The notes: generated by a model from the sequence alone, not told the origin. DNA of 64,000 nucleotides from Enterobacter sp. 10-1 (GCA_002270295.1 NISF01000014.1:1-64000); one strand, 5' to 3'. Counted from the first letter of the stretch, positions 1 through 9,616 are shown. Program-made: numbers and translations.

Positions 1-220
1 CGGTCAGATCGGCCGGGTTGTCGTACACGCCGACGTTGTGACCGACCTCATCACGGATATCGTTCCACTCTGAACAGGCCACCTGACAGGCTTTACAGCC
101 GATACAGGTGGTGACGTCGATAAGCTTCGCCACCTCCTGCTGGTGGTCCCGCGCCTGAGGCGCGGGGGTGAAACCGTTAGTCGCGGAACGACGAATAATG
201 TCTTGCGATTGATAAGCCAT
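1..220 (-). CDS. fdoH: Formate dehydrogenase-O iron-sulfur (beta) subunit, N-terminal part; cut by window edge
   Basis: The first 73 codons of the electron-transfer subunit of the aerobic, membrane-bound formate dehydrogenase, which passes electrons from FdoG towards the quinone-reducing subunit FdoI. A four-cysteine ferredoxin motif (C39, C42, C45, C49) is visible. The ATG at 220-218 lies 12 bp after the fdoG stop and is preceded by a GGGAGA ribosome site, so it is co-transcribed with fdoG. The rest of the gene, and presumably fdoI and fdhE, lie left of the window. The FdoH rather than FdnH assignment rests on the fdhD neighbourhood. Confidence 0.95.
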   Translation of the reverse strand, partial: MAYQSQDIIRRSATNGFTPAPQARDHQQEVAKLIDVTTCIGCKACQVACSEWNDIRDEVGHNVGVYDNPADLT

Positions 221-232
221 AAGCCGTCTCCC

Positions 233-3200
233 TTACACCTTTTCCACGTTCACGAGGAAGGCTTTGAACTCCGGCGTCTGCGTATTCGCATCACCGACGA
301 ACGGCGTTAGCGTGTTGGCGATAAAGCCCTTCTTCGCCACGCCTTCATAGCCCCAGTGGATTGGAATACCGATAGTATCGATATCCTTACCGTCCACCTT
401 CAGCGTGCGAATACGCTTGGTCACCACCGCCTTGGCCTTGATATAACCGCGGTTGGAGGAGACTCTGACGGTATCGCCGTGGGCAATACCGAGCCTATTC
501 GCCAGCTTCTCGCCGATTTCCACGAACTGCTCCGGCTGCGCGATGGCGTTGAGCAAGGCGTGCTTGGTCCAGTAGTGGAAGTGCTCGGTGAGACGATAGG
601 TGGTACCAACGTACGGGAACTTATCCGCTTTACCCATCTGCTCCAGGTCACCCTTAAAGACGCGGGCGGCCGGGTTGGAGACGACGTTGGGGTGCAGCGG
701 GTTAGTGCCCAGCGGCGTTTCGAACGGTTCGTAGTGCTCAGGGAACGGTCCTTCCGCCATTTTATCGATAGCAAACAGGCGGCCCATCCCTTCAGGCTGC
801 ATGATAAACGGCCCGACGTCGCTGCCCGGCGCGGCGGCGCTGTAGTCCGGAATATCCATACCACCCCATTTTGCGCCATCCCATTTGAGGATCTGGCGTT
901 TCGGATCCCACGGTTTGCCCTGCGGGTCTGCGGAAGCGCGGTTATACAGGATGCGGCGGTTAAGCGGCCACGCCCATGCCCAGCCCAGCGTATTGCCGAG
1001 GCCCGACGGGTCGGCGTTATCGCGGCGTGCCATCTGGTTGCCATCCGGCGTCCAGCTGCCGGCGAAGATCCAGCAGCCGCTGGCGGTGGTGCCGTCATCG
1101 CGCAGCTGTGCGAACGTACTCAGCTGCTGCCCTTTCTTGACGATAACCGCGCCGGTGGTCGGGTCGGTTATATCCGCCAGCGCCTTACCGTTGCTCTCCA
1201 TCGCGACCTCTTCGGAGGCCGGTTCATGCGGAGTGGAGTAGTCCCAGGTCATATTCAGCACCGGCTCCGGCGCCGGGCCGCCTTCTTCGGCGTACATTTT
1301 CCGCAGGCGCATAAAGATACCGGCGAGGATTTCGCCATCGGTGACGGCAATCCCCGGGGCGTCCGCGCCTTTCCAGTGCCACTGCAGCCAGCGTCCGGAG
1401 TTGACGATAGAGCCGTTCTCTTCGGCGAAGCAGGTTGACGGCAGGCGGAAGACTTCGGTCTGAATTTTCGCCGGATCGACGTCGTTCGACTCACCGTGGT
1501 TTTGCCAGAAGGTGGACGTTTCGGTGTTGAGCGGGTCGATAGTGACCAGGAACTTCAGCTGCGACAGCGATGCGACGACCTTGTTTTTATTCGGGAACGA
1601 GGCGACCGGGTTAAAGCCCTGGCAAATATAACCATTCACCTTGCCCTGGTTCATCATCTCGAAGTACTGCAGAACGTCGTACCCTTTATCCCACTTCGGC
1701 AGCCAGTCAAAGCCCCAGCTGTTTTCCGCGGTGGCTTTATCGCCATAGAAGGCCTTCATCATCGAGACGAAGAATTTCGGGTAGTTGCCCCAGTAGTTCA
1801 CCTGATCTTTCAGCAGCGGTTTTGGCGTGTTGGCGGTCAGATAGGTCTGCAGATCGATTTGCTTCTCGCTCGGCAGGGTCATATAGCCCGGCAGGCTCTG
1901 CGACAGCAGGCCGAGGTCGGTCAGTCCCTGAATATTGGAGTGCCCGCGCAGCGCGTTCACGCCGCCGCCCGCCATCCCCATATTGCCGAGCAGCAGCTGG
2001 ATCATCGCCATAGTACGGATGTTCTGCGCGCCGATAGAGTGCTGCGTCCAGCCAAGGGCATAGAGGAATGAAGCGGTTTTATCATGCGCGCTGGTTTCGG
2101 CGATATATTCGCAGACCTTCAGGAAGTCGGCTTTTGGCGTACCGCAGATATTTTCTACGACGTCCGGCGTATAGCGGGAAACGTGCTGTTTCAGCAGATT
2201 CCAGACGCAGCGCGGATGCTGCAAAGAGGTATCGCGTTTGGCAAAGCCGTTTTCGTCCAGCTCGTAGTTCCAACTGGTCTTATCGTACCTGCGGTTTTCG
2301 GCGTCATAGCCGCTAAACAGGCCGTCATCGAAGCTGTAATCCTCACGCACGATCAGGCTGGCGTTGGTATAGGCTTCGGTGTACTCGCGGTTGAATTTTT
2401 CGTTATTCAACAGGTACAGAATGACGCCTGACAGGAAGGTAATGTCAGTCCCGGAGCGAATTGGGGTATAGAAGTCGGCTACCGACGCGGTACGCGTAAA
2501 GCGCGGGTCGATAACAATGAGCTTCGCGCCATTGTGAATTTTGGCTTCCATCGCCCAGCGGAATCCTACCGGGTGCGCTTCAGCGGCGTTGCCGCCCATA
2601 ACCACAATGAGATTGGCATTTTTAATGTCAACCCAGTGGTTCGTCATCGCACCGCGACCAAATGTTGGAGCAAGACTTGCTACCGTTGGTCCGTGTCAGA
2701 CGCGCGCCTGGTTGTCGACCGCGAGCATACCGAGCGCGCGGGTGAATTTCTGCGTTAGGTAGCCGGTTTCGTTGCTGGAGGCGGATGCGCACAGCATGCC
2801 GGTCGTCAGCCAGCGGTTAACGGTGGTGCCGGCGTCGTTTTTGGCGATAAAGTGGGCATCGCGGTCTTCTTTCATCAGCTTAGCGATACGATCGAACGCT
2901 TGGTCCCAGCTGATTTGCTGCCATTTATCGGAACCTGGGGCACGATATTCCGGGAACTTCAGGCGGCTTTCGGAGTGGATAAAGTCCACCAGGCCGGCGC
3001 CTTTTGGGCACAGTGCGCCACGGTTAACCGGATGATCGGGGTCGCCTTCGATATGAAAGATGGATGCTTTGGCGTTTTTCGCACCGTCACCGAGGCTATA
3101 CATTAACAGCCCACAGCCAACGGAACAGTACGTACAGGTGTTGCGGGTTTCACGGGTACGCAGCAGCTTATATTGCCGGGTCTCCGCGAGCGCAATGGCC

Positions 3201-3283
3201 GGGGCAAAGCCCAGCGTTGCTGCCGTTGTACCTGCCATACCGCCAGCGCAGATCTTAAAGAACTGCCTTCTGCTGACCTGCAT
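233..3283 (-). CDS. fdoG: Formate dehydrogenase-O major (alpha) subunit, selenocysteine-containing
   Basis: Periplasm-facing catalytic subunit that oxidises formate to CO2 with a molybdopterin guanine dinucleotide cofactor, one 4Fe-4S cluster and selenocysteine. It reads as one 1016-residue protein, equal to the E. coli length, only if the in-frame TGA at 2698-2696 (codon 196, context ARV-U-HGPTV) is decoded as Sec. The N-terminus carries a twin-arginine signal (SRRQFF, residues 4-9). C50, C53, C57 and C92 fit the 4Fe-4S ligands. AAGGAG precedes the ATG. It is first in an operon with fdoH and divergent from fdhD, whose product it needs. A gene caller that does not know Sec would split it into 2696-3283 and 233-2647. 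Confidence 0.97.
2658..2698 (-). promoter_or_regulatory. Bacterial SECIS element with the UGA selenocysteine codon of fdoG
   Basis: Directly after the TGA (2698-2696) the minus strand can fold into a hairpin over 2684-2667: outer GG/CC pairs, then AGCA/TGCT around an AGTCT apical loop. Size and distance from the UGA match the SelB-binding SECIS of the E. coli fdhF/fdnG/fdoG family. It lies inside the coding sequence, so it also constrains those codons. The exact outer boundary is an estimate. Confidence 0.85.
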
Positions 3284-3439
3284 GGTTCACTCCTTGTATC
3301 GACATTGTCACATGTAGTTATTTACTTTGCGGTAAGGGTCGCAAAGGTTCAGAATTAGGGGTAATCACCCTCTTTCATGAGGGGGTATGCAAAGAATACC
3401 ACATTGTGTGTATGCCTGTTCCAATACGGTTAAAACAAA

Positions 3440-4276
3440 GTGAATGAGAACCCTCCCGAACAAATCGAAAATGTGATGAATGTCACAGGTTATCGCCAGG
3501 TCGCGCTGTGGAAGCGCGAGAATTTGCAACATTCTCAGCCGGACGAGTTAGCTGAGGAAGTGCCGGTCGCCCTGGTCTATAACGGCATCTCGCACGTCGT
3601 GATGATGGCCTCTCCCGGTGATCTGGAGCGCTTTGCCGTCGGTTTTTCCTTATCCGAAGGGATTATCAAAAATCGCTCCGAGATCTACGGCATGGATGTG
3701 GTGCAGGAATGCAACGGCCTTGCCGTCAGAATTGAGCTCTCCAGCCGTCGGTTTATGGGGCTGAAAGAGCGCCGCCGCGCGCTGGCGGGCCGCACCGGCT
3801 GCGGGGTATGCGGCGTTGAACAGCTAAACGATATCGGCAGGCCGGTGCAGCCGCTGGCGTTTACGCAAACTTTCAACCTTGCGAATCTCGATCGTGCGCT
3901 GGAGCACCTTAATGATGTGCAGCCTGTTGGCCGCATCACCGGTTGCACCCATGCGGCCGCCTGGGTTCGCCCATCGGGCCAGCTGGCGGGCGGGCATGAA
4001 GATGTTGGTCGTCACGTCGCTCTCGACAAGCTGCTTGGACGGCGCGTAGAGGAGGGAATCGACTGGCAGCACGGAGCGGCGCTGGTTTCCAGCCGGGCCA
4101 GCTACGAGATGGTGCAAAAAGCGGCGATGTGCGGCGTGGAAATTCTGTTTGCGGTCTCCGCCGCGACCGCGCTGGCGGTTGAAGTGGCGGAACGCTGCAA
4201 CCTGACGTTGGTCGGTTTTTGCAAGCCTGGCAGAGCGACGATTTATACCCACCCGCAGCGGCTTATTGCGGGCTAA
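3440..4276 (+). CDS. fdhD: Formate dehydrogenase accessory sulfurtransferase FdhD
   Basis: Transfers sulfur from IscS to the molybdenum cofactor of formate dehydrogenases, a step they need for activity; it acts in the cytoplasm. The 278-residue product closely resembles E. coli FdhD and has the functional CxxC pair (C121, C124, in GCGVCGV). The start is a GTG at 3440: the protein then aligns from its N-terminus with the family, although no strong Shine-Dalgarno is visible. It is divergent from fdoG with 156 bp between, so both promoters share that spacer. Confidence 0.96.
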   Translation: MNENPPEQIENVMNVTGYRQVALWKRENLQHSQPDELAEEVPVALVYNGISHVVMMASPGDLERFAVGFSLSEGIIKNRSEIYGMDVVQECNGLAVRIELSSRRFMGLKERRRALAGRTGCGVCGVEQLNDIGRPVQPLAFTQTFNLANLDRALEHLNDVQPVGRITGCTHAAAWVRPSGQLAGGHEDVGRHVALDKLLGRRVEEGIDWQHGAALVSSRASYEMVQKAAMCGVEILFAVSAATALAVEVAERCNLTLVGFCKPGRATIYTHPQRLIAG

Positions 4277-4404
4277 AATATAGTCAAATTTTTTGAATGA
4301 TGAGAACAAATCCTTCCGCTTTTCGTTATGGGATGTGAGGTCTATTATTTATCACATCAAGGCACAACGCCTTATCCAAACAACTTAATTGAAGGATTTA
4401 CATC

Positions 4405-4617
4405 ATGAAAAACGTCAAAACTTTTGTCGCAGTTATTGCTCTTGCCGCTTCTTTTGGTTCTTTCGCCGCTGAAAGCGTGACCGCCACCGCCTCAACGATG
4501 GACGGGGCTGAAGCTAAAATTGCCGCTCAGGCACAGGCTGCTGGCGCATCGTCTTATAAAATTACCGAAGCCTTTACCGGTAACCGCGTGCATATGACGG
4601 CAGAACTGAACAAATAA
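4405..4617 (+). CDS. Small periplasmic DUF1471 (YdgH/BhsA/McbA-like) protein
   Basis: A 70-residue protein with a clear signal peptide (charged start, hydrophobic residues 6-20, likely cleavage after SFAA) and one DUF1471 domain of about 48 residues. Enterobacteria carry many paralogues, some linked to stress, biofilm or outer-membrane permeability; which of these applies here cannot be read from sequence. It has a good AAGGA ribosome site, is monocistronic and ends at its own terminator. I do not recall a gene of this family beside fdhD in E. coli, so it is probably part of the accessory block. Confidence 0.85.
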   Translation: MKNVKTFVAVIALAASFGSFAAESVTATASTMDGAEAKIAAQAQAAGASSYKITEAFTGNRVHMTAELNK

Positions 4618-4638
4618 ATTCAGAGCTACTGTCGAAAG

Positions 4639-4660
4639 AGCGCCCCTGGGGCGCTTTTTT
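4639..4660 (+). terminator. Rho-independent terminator of the DUF1471 gene
   Basis: AGCGCCCC/TGGGGCGCT-type hairpin followed directly by a T6 run. Its last bases touch the azlD stop codon on the other strand, so convergent transcripts meet here. Confidence 0.9.
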
Positions 4661-4982
4661 AGTTTATGCCCGCCAGCCTCAGCAGCGCGGTAACCACCGC
4701 CGCGGCGATAATCACCACGATCAGCGGCATTTTGCGGCAGGCGAGAAACACCGCGAAGCCCACCCCTAACACCCGCGCCATACCGGCAAAATGTTCGCTT
4801 TCATAAAATGTGGTCGCCAGGGCGACGGAAAACAGCAATACCGTCGCGGCGTCGGAGAGCAGCGCCTGGGAACGCTCGGAAAGCGCCAGCCGATTACCGA
4901 GCTTCGCGCCACCGAGGCGCATCAGGTAGGTTCCTGCCGACAGGATAGCGATCCCGGCGATAAACAGCGTGATGTTACCCAT
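4659..4982 (-). CDS. AzlD-family branched-chain amino acid exporter, small subunit
   Basis: A 107-residue hydrophobic protein with about four membrane segments, typical of AzlD/YgaH. AzlCD (YgaZH) pairs export branched-chain amino acids across the inner membrane. The ATG at 4982 overlaps the azlC stop by one base (TAATG), a sign of translational coupling. The actual substrate is not shown by the sequence; valine or another branched-chain amino acid is inferred from the family. Confidence 0.88.
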   Translation of the reverse strand: MGNITLFIAGIAILSAGTYLMRLGGAKLGNRLALSERSQALLSDAATVLLFSVALATTFYESEHFAGMARVLGVGFAVFLACRKMPLIVVIIAAAVVTALLRLAGIN

Positions 4983-5641
4983 TATTTTTTCCTCGCCAGC
5001 AGGCCGAACAGGGAGAACAGCACCGGCAGGCCCGCAGGGGCAAAGGAGACCGCCGCAAGGGATAACGCCGCGCCGCTGCAGGCGCGGATTAAGGTGGTGC
5101 GGTTTTTAAACGCGGGAATGACCAGGGCCAGCAGAATGGCGGGGAAGACGGCATCGAGGCCAATGGTTTCCGGGGCCGGCAGGATCTTGCCGACCAATGC
5201 CCCAAGCAGCGCGCCCAGCGGCCAGATAATGGCTACGCCGAGTCCGCACAGCCAGTAGGCGGCTTTACGCTGTTCCGGCGTTTTTTGCGACAGCCCGAAG
5301 ACCACGCTCTCGTCATTCATAATATGGCAGCCCAGCAGGCTGGCGCCGCGCCGGCCGACCAGATCGCGAACCGTTACGCCGAACGGCACGTGGCGGGCGT
5401 TGACCAGTAAGCCCGCGGCGGCGGCGGCCAGTGGATTACCGCCGCTGGCGACGATACCGATAAACATAAATTCCGAGGCCCCCGCCAGCACGCAAACCGA
5501 CAGCACAAACGGCACCCACACCGGGAAGCCATAGGCTATCGCCAGCGAGCCGTAGGAGAGGCCGACGACGCCAACGGCCAGGCATACTAAGACTATCGCT
5601 TTTATCGTGTCTCCTTTGAGACAGGAGAAGTGCTGCTTCAT
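4982..5641 (-). CDS. AzlC-family branched-chain amino acid exporter, large subunit
   Basis: A 219-residue membrane protein of the AzlC/YgaZ family, the large partner of the downstream AzlD-like protein. The family core (LSYGSLAIAYGFPVW near the N-terminus, then FMFIG and LVNARHVPFG) is present. I chose ATG 5641 (MKQHFSCLKGD) because longer versions (ATG 5671 or 5701) would run into the regulatory spacer shared with the divergent regulator; no start has a convincing Shine-Dalgarno, so this is provisional. The divergent XRE-cupin gene is the obvious candidate regulator. Confidence 0.88.
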   Translation of the reverse strand: MKQHFSCLKGDTIKAIVLVCLAVGVVGLSYGSLAIAYGFPVWVPFVLSVCVLAGASEFMFIGIVASGGNPLAAAAAGLLVNARHVPFGVTVRDLVGRRGASLLGCHIMNDESVVFGLSQKTPEQRKAAYWLCGLGVAIIWPLGALLGALVGKILPAPETIGLDAVFPAILLALVIPAFKNRTTLIRACSGAALSLAAVSFAPAGLPVLFSLFGLLARKK

Positions 5642-5655
5642 ACTATTTAGCCATA

Positions 5656-5717
5656 TCGAACGAATTTCCATTATAATGAACGCAACCCCATCGACTTTCA
5701 AGTCGAACGAATCGTTC
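5656..5717. promoter_or_regulatory. Candidate operator pair between azlC and the XRE-cupin gene
   Basis: The 10-mer TCGAACGAAT occurs at 5656-5665 and again at 5703-5712. The second copy sits in a perfect odd palindrome, GAACGAATCGTTC (5705-5717); the first is a partial one (GAACGAATTTC, 5658-5668). Two matching sites in a short divergent spacer, next to a HTH regulator, suggest autoregulation plus control of azlCD. The regulator-site link is inference. Confidence 0.6.
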
Positions 5718-5741
5718 TATATAAAAAACGCGGAGCCGTGT

Positions 5742-6290
5742 ATGACACAGCCAATTAGTCTGATTGCCAGAAGCCTGGTACGCGAGCGCTCGCGCACCGG
5801 GCTGTCGCTGGCGGAAGTGGCGCGCCGGGCCGGTATTGCCAAATCGACGCTATCGCAGCTGGAGTCAGGCAACGGCAACCCCAGCCTCGAAACGCTCTGG
5901 GCGCTCTGCGTCGCCCTCGATATTCCGTTTGCCCGGCTGCTGGAGCCGCAGGCGCAAAAAACGCAGGTGCTGCGTCGCGGGGAAGGGACGAAGGTGGTGG
6001 CTGAGCAGGCCCACTATCAGGCTATTCTGCTGGCGGCCTGCCCTCCCGGCGCCCGCCGCGATATCTATTTACTGCTGACCCAGCCGGGCGCTGACCGTAT
6101 TTCTCACCCTCACCCGCCGGGATCGATAGAGCATATTATCGTCACCCAGGGCCGCGCGCGCGTGGGCCTGACCGAAGCTCCGGAAGAGCTGGGCGCCGGG
6201 GATTACATCTGCTACCCCGCGGATCGGGAACATCTCTTCCAGGCGCTGGAGCCGGATACCCAGGCTATTCTGGTCGCCGAGCAAAGTTAG
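5742..6290 (+). CDS. XRE-family regulator with C-terminal cupin domain
   Basis: A 182-residue protein: a helix-turn-helix at about residues 8-60 (LAEVARRAGIAKSTLSQLESGNGNPSLETLWALC) followed by a small cupin fold at about 105-180 (PHPPGSIEHIIVTQGRARV...GDYICYPADREHLFQ), the usual ligand-sensing arrangement of this class. ATG 5742 was chosen over the upstream in-frame codon at 5607 because the earlier stretch is non-family sequence overlapping azlC. It is divergent from azlCD, hence the likely local regulator. The effector is unknown; an amino acid or related metabolite would fit. Confidence 0.88.
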   Translation: MTQPISLIARSLVRERSRTGLSLAEVARRAGIAKSTLSQLESGNGNPSLETLWALCVALDIPFARLLEPQAQKTQVLRRGEGTKVVAEQAHYQAILLAACPPGARRDIYLLLTQPGADRISHPHPPGSIEHIIVTQGRARVGLTEAPEELGAGDYICYPADREHLFQALEPDTQAILVAEQS

Positions 6291-6327
6291 CGTCATATCG
6301 CGACGATGACCGCGCCGCTCTCTGGAC

Positions 6328-6348
6328 GTCCCGCCCGTATTGCGGGAC
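6328..6348 (+). terminator. Hairpin after the XRE-cupin gene
   Basis: GTCCCGC (6328-6334) pairs with GCGGGAC (6342-6348) around a 7-base loop in the 93 bp before rafR. There is no following T run, so termination is uncertain; it may only separate the two genes partially. Confidence 0.4.
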
Positions 6349-6383
6349 ACTAGCCGTTTCCTCCACCGTCGACTGGGATACGT

Positions 6384-7379
6384 ATGTCGCTGAAAGCTAT
6401 TGCTAAAGAACTTGGGATCTCGGTAACGACCGTCAGCCGCGCGCTGAACGGTTATGACGATGTGTCGCAGGAGACGCGCGCCCGCGTGGAGGCGGAAGCG
6501 CAGCGCCGTGGCTACCGGCCCAATACCTTCGCGCGGCGCCTTAAGATGGGCAAAATTGACGCAGTGGGTTTGGTTTTCCCCATCAGTCCGGCCCCGCTGA
6601 ATAACAACGTGTTTCTCGACATGGTCGGCGAAATTAGCCACGAGCTGGCGCGCTATGAGATTGATTTACTGCTGATTGCCGACGATGAGCAGGCGGATAA
6701 GCACGGCTATATGCGAATGGTTCAAAGCCGGCGGGTCGATGCGCTGATTGTCGCCCATACCCTGGATGACGATCCCCGCCTGACGCAGCTGCTCTCCTCC
6801 GGTTTTCCTTTCCTCGCCCTTGGCCGTAGCCGGCTGCCGCAGCCCTATGCCTGGTTTGATTTTGATAATCAGGCCGGAACCTGGCGCGCGACCCGCCATT
6901 TGATTAGCCAGGGGCATCGGCGCATCGCGTTGTTGAGCGAAAATAACAATCAGGCGTTTATCACTCAGCGCCGTAACGGCTATCTGCAGGCGCTGCGTGA
7001 AGCCGGATTAGCGGACACATGGCTGCGCAGCGTGCCGCCAACCCGCCGCGGCGGCTATCAGGCGACGATGGAGCTGCTGCGTTTGCCGGAACCGCCAACG
7101 GCAATCGTGACCGACTGTAATACCCACGGCGACGGCGCGGCGATGGCGCTGTCCCAGCTGGGGCGCTTGACCGGCGATAATCGCGTGTCGCTGGTGGTTT
7201 ACGACGGACTGCCGCAGGACAGCATTATTGAAACCCCGGTCGCGGCGGTGATTCAATCCACTCGCCAGGGCGTTGGTCGCCAGATTGCCGGCATGGTCCG
7301 TCGGCTGATTGCCGGCGACGATCTCACCTCTCTGCAGGTGCTCTGGCAGCCCGAATTTATCCCCGGCGACACCGCCTGA
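6384..7379 (+). CDS. rafR: LacI-family repressor of the alpha-galactoside operon (RafR-like)
   Basis: A 331-residue LacI-type regulator: HTH and hinge in residues 1-60 (LKAIAKELGISVTTVSRALNGYDDVSQ), then a periplasmic-binding-protein-like sensor domain. It lies just upstream of, and co-oriented with, the alpha-galactosidase gene, and the spacer holds two CCGAAACG-type palindromes like those described for RafR of the plasmid raf operon. The likely inducer is melibiose or another alpha-galactoside. The symbol rests on context and operator resemblance; a MelR or GalR role is excluded because those belong to other families or other operators. Confidence 0.85.
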   Translation: MSLKAIAKELGISVTTVSRALNGYDDVSQETRARVEAEAQRRGYRPNTFARRLKMGKIDAVGLVFPISPAPLNNNVFLDMVGEISHELARYEIDLLLIADDEQADKHGYMRMVQSRRVDALIVAHTLDDDPRLTQLLSSGFPFLALGRSRLPQPYAWFDFDNQAGTWRATRHLISQGHRRIALLSENNNQAFITQRRNGYLQALREAGLADTWLRSVPPTRRGGYQATMELLRLPEPPTAIVTDCNTHGDGAAMALSQLGRLTGDNRVSLVVYDGLPQDSIIETPVAAVIQSTRQGVGRQIAGMVRRLIAGDDLTSLQVLWQPEFIPGDTA

Positions 7380-7420
7380 TTTCTCTCCCGCTACGCTAAT
7401 TTCTGAACTCGATCACGAAT

Positions 7421-7455
7421 CCGAAACGTTTTGGTTGGCACCCGAAACGTTTCGG
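7421..7455 (+). promoter_or_regulatory. Two RafR-type operators around a -35 element upstream of rafA
   Basis: A perfect 14-bp palindrome CCGAAACGTTTCGG (7442-7455) and a one-mismatch copy CCGAAACGTTTTGG (7421-7434) have centres 21 bp apart, about two helical turns. TTGGCA at 7435-7440 between them is a candidate -35 box. Twin operators flanking -35 are the published arrangement of the plasmid raf promoter. The -10 is not clear by eye. Confidence 0.8.
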
Positions 7456-7492
7456 ATCAACAGTAAGGCATTCCTTGTTGTGGAGATGTCTG

Positions 7493-9616
7493 ATGTCTGA
7501 TTCGATTTTACGCCTGCAAAGCGCAGGGGCCGATGTGGTAATCAAAACCCATCCGTTTGCCGAAATTATCTACTGGGGGCCGCATTTAAGCCATTTTTCG
7601 CCGCAGGATGCGGCCAGCCTGGCGCGTCCGGTGGCGAACGGTCGCCTGGACGTTGATTCCCCCGTGACGCTAATGGCCGAGCTGGGTCATGGTCTGTTTG
7701 GCGCGCCGGGGATCGAAGGGCACCGCCAGGGGCTGGACGGCTCGCCGGTGTTCGCCACCGCTGAGGTTGTGCAGGATGGGCAAAGCCTAACCATTATCAG
7801 CGAGGACCCGCATGCCGGCCTGCGCCTGCGTAGCGAAATCGTGCTCGATAGCAGCGGCGTGCTGAGCGTTCGTCACGGACTGACCAACCTACGTGCGCAG
7901 TCCTGGCAGGTGGACCGGCTTGCGGTCACGCTGCCGGTTGCCGAACGTGCCCGCGAAGTGATGGCCTTTCATGGCCGCTGGATCCGCGAGTTTCAGCCGC
8001 ATCGGCTGGTTCTTGAGCACGACAGCTTCGTGCTGGAAAACCGCCGCGGGCGTACCTCCCACGAGCATTTCCCGGCGCTGATCGCCGGCAGCACCGCCTT
8101 CAGCGAGATGCAGGGCGAAGTGTGGGGAGTGCACCTCGGCTGGAGCGGTAACCACCGCCTGCGCGCTGAGGTAAAAACCGATGGTCGCCGCTATCTGCAG
8201 GCGGAAGCGCTCTATTTACCGGGTGAGATGGCGCTGGCCGAAGGCGAAACGCTGTGGACGCCGTCGCTGTACGCCAGCTATTCGGCGCAAGGGCTGAACG
8301 GCATGAGCCAGCAGTTTCATCGCTACCTGCGCGAGCAGATCGTGCGCTTCCCGGACAACAAGCCGCGTCCGGTGCATCTGAATACCTGGGAAGGGATCTA
8401 TTTCAATCATGATCCGCAGTACATCATGCGCATGGCGGACGAGGCGGCGGAACTTGGCGTCGAGCGCTTCATCATTGACGACGGCTGGTTTAAAGGGCGC
8501 AACGACGACTGGGCGGCGCTCGGCGACTGGTATCTGGATGAGAAAAAGTACCCTAACGGACTGACGCCGGTTATCGACCACGTGAAGTCGCTGGGCATGG
8601 AGTTCGGCATCTGGGTTGAGCCGGAAATGATCAATCCGGATTCGGACCTCTTCCGCGCGCACCCCGACTGGGTGCTGGCCCTGCCGGGCTATACGCCGCT
8701 GACCGGACGCCATCAGTTCGTCCTGAACCTCAATATTCCACAGGCTTTTGATTATCTGCTGGAGCGGATGAGCTGGCTGCTGGGCGAACACGACGTGGAT
8801 TATGTTAAGTGGGATATGAACCGCGAGCTGGTGCAGCCGGGACATAACGGTAAAGCCGCCGCCGATGCGCAAACCCGCCAGTTTTATCGCCTGCTGGATG
8901 CGCTGGTTGCCCGCTTCCCGCATATCGAATTTGAATCCTGCTCCTCCGGCGGCGGACGCATCGATTATGAGGTGCTGAAACGCAGCCATCGCTTCTGGGC
9001 TTCCGATAACAACGATGCCCTGGAGCGCAACACTATCCAGCGCGGCATGAGCTACTTCTTCCCGCCGGAAGTGATGGGCGCGCATATCGGCAACCGCCAC
9101 TGCCACGCCACCTTCCGCCAGCACAGCATCGCCTTCCGCGGCCTGACCGCGCTGTTTGGCCATATGGGTCTGGAGCTGGATCCGGTGAGCGCCGACGAAC
9201 AGGAGCGCGCGGGCTACCGCAAGTATGCCGCGTTGCATAAGCAGTGGCGCGATGTCATTCATCACGGCGTGCAGTGGCGTATGGATATGCCGGACGCCAC
9301 CACGCTGGCGCACGGCGTGGTCAGTGAAGATAAGAGCCAGGCGATTTTCCTCGTCAGCCAGCTGGCGATGCCGGATTACACCCTGATGGCGCCGCTGCGG
9401 GTAGCGGGGCTGGACGCGGGCGCCCGCTATCGGGTAACGCTGCTCGATCACCCGGATATTCAGATTACGGGAGAGGGCGGTCATACGATGCGCAAGCTGC
9501 CGGAATGGATGATTACCCCGCAAACGGTGAGCGGCGAGTGGCTACAGCAGGCGGGGCTGGCGCTGCCAATCCTCGATCCGGAAAGCGCCATTTTGATTGG
9601 CCTGCAACGCGTGTAA
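7493..9616 (+). CDS. rafA: Alpha-galactosidase, glycoside hydrolase family 36 (RafA-like)
   Basis: Cytoplasmic retaining alpha-galactosidase that splits melibiose, raffinose and related oligosaccharides. The 707-residue length is about that of plasmid RafA. GH36 hallmarks are present: the nucleophile motif KWDMNR (probable nucleophile D441), CSSGGGR, and FWASDNND with probable acid/base D505. It is not a GH4 MelA-type enzyme. ATG 7493 (MSDSILRLQ) was chosen because GGAG lies seven bases before it; the in-frame codon at 7475 has no support. It is first in the operon and followed by a hairpin before rafB. Confidence 0.94.
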   Translation: MSDSILRLQSAGADVVIKTHPFAEIIYWGPHLSHFSPQDAASLARPVANGRLDVDSPVTLMAELGHGLFGAPGIEGHRQGLDGSPVFATAEVVQDGQSLTIISEDPHAGLRLRSEIVLDSSGVLSVRHGLTNLRAQSWQVDRLAVTLPVAERAREVMAFHGRWIREFQPHRLVLEHDSFVLENRRGRTSHEHFPALIAGSTAFSEMQGEVWGVHLGWSGNHRLRAEVKTDGRRYLQAEALYLPGEMALAEGETLWTPSLYASYSAQGLNGMSQQFHRYLREQIVRFPDNKPRPVHLNTWEGIYFNHDPQYIMRMADEAAELGVERFIIDDGWFKGRNDDWAALGDWYLDEKKYPNGLTPVIDHVKSLGMEFGIWVEPEMINPDSDLFRAHPDWVLALPGYTPLTGRHQFVLNLNIPQAFDYLLERMSWLLGEHDVDYVKWDMNRELVQPGHNGKAAADAQTRQFYRLLDALVARFPHIEFESCSSGGGRIDYEVLKRSHRFWASDNNDALERNTIQRGMSYFFPPEVMGAHIGNRHCHATFRQHSIAFRGLTALFGHMGLELDPVSADEQERAGYRKYAALHKQWRDVIHHGVQWRMDMPDATTLAHGVVSEDKSQAIFLVSQLAMPDYTLMAPLRVAGLDAGARYRVTLLDHPDIQITGEGGHTMRKLPEWMITPQTVSGEWLQQAGLALPILDPESAILIGLQRV

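Noticed and set aside
356-1438. Long plus-strand reading frame opposite fdoG
   Set aside because: It is a GC-driven shadow of fdoG codons; no family features, no ribosome site.
2647-2698. fdoG as two genes or a pseudogene because of an in-frame TGA
   Set aside because: The TGA is at the Sec position, has a SECIS hairpin, and the joined protein has the full family length.
8216-9523. 435-codon minus-strand reading frame opposite rafA
   Set aside because: Antisense shadow of a GH36 gene with intact catalytic motifs.
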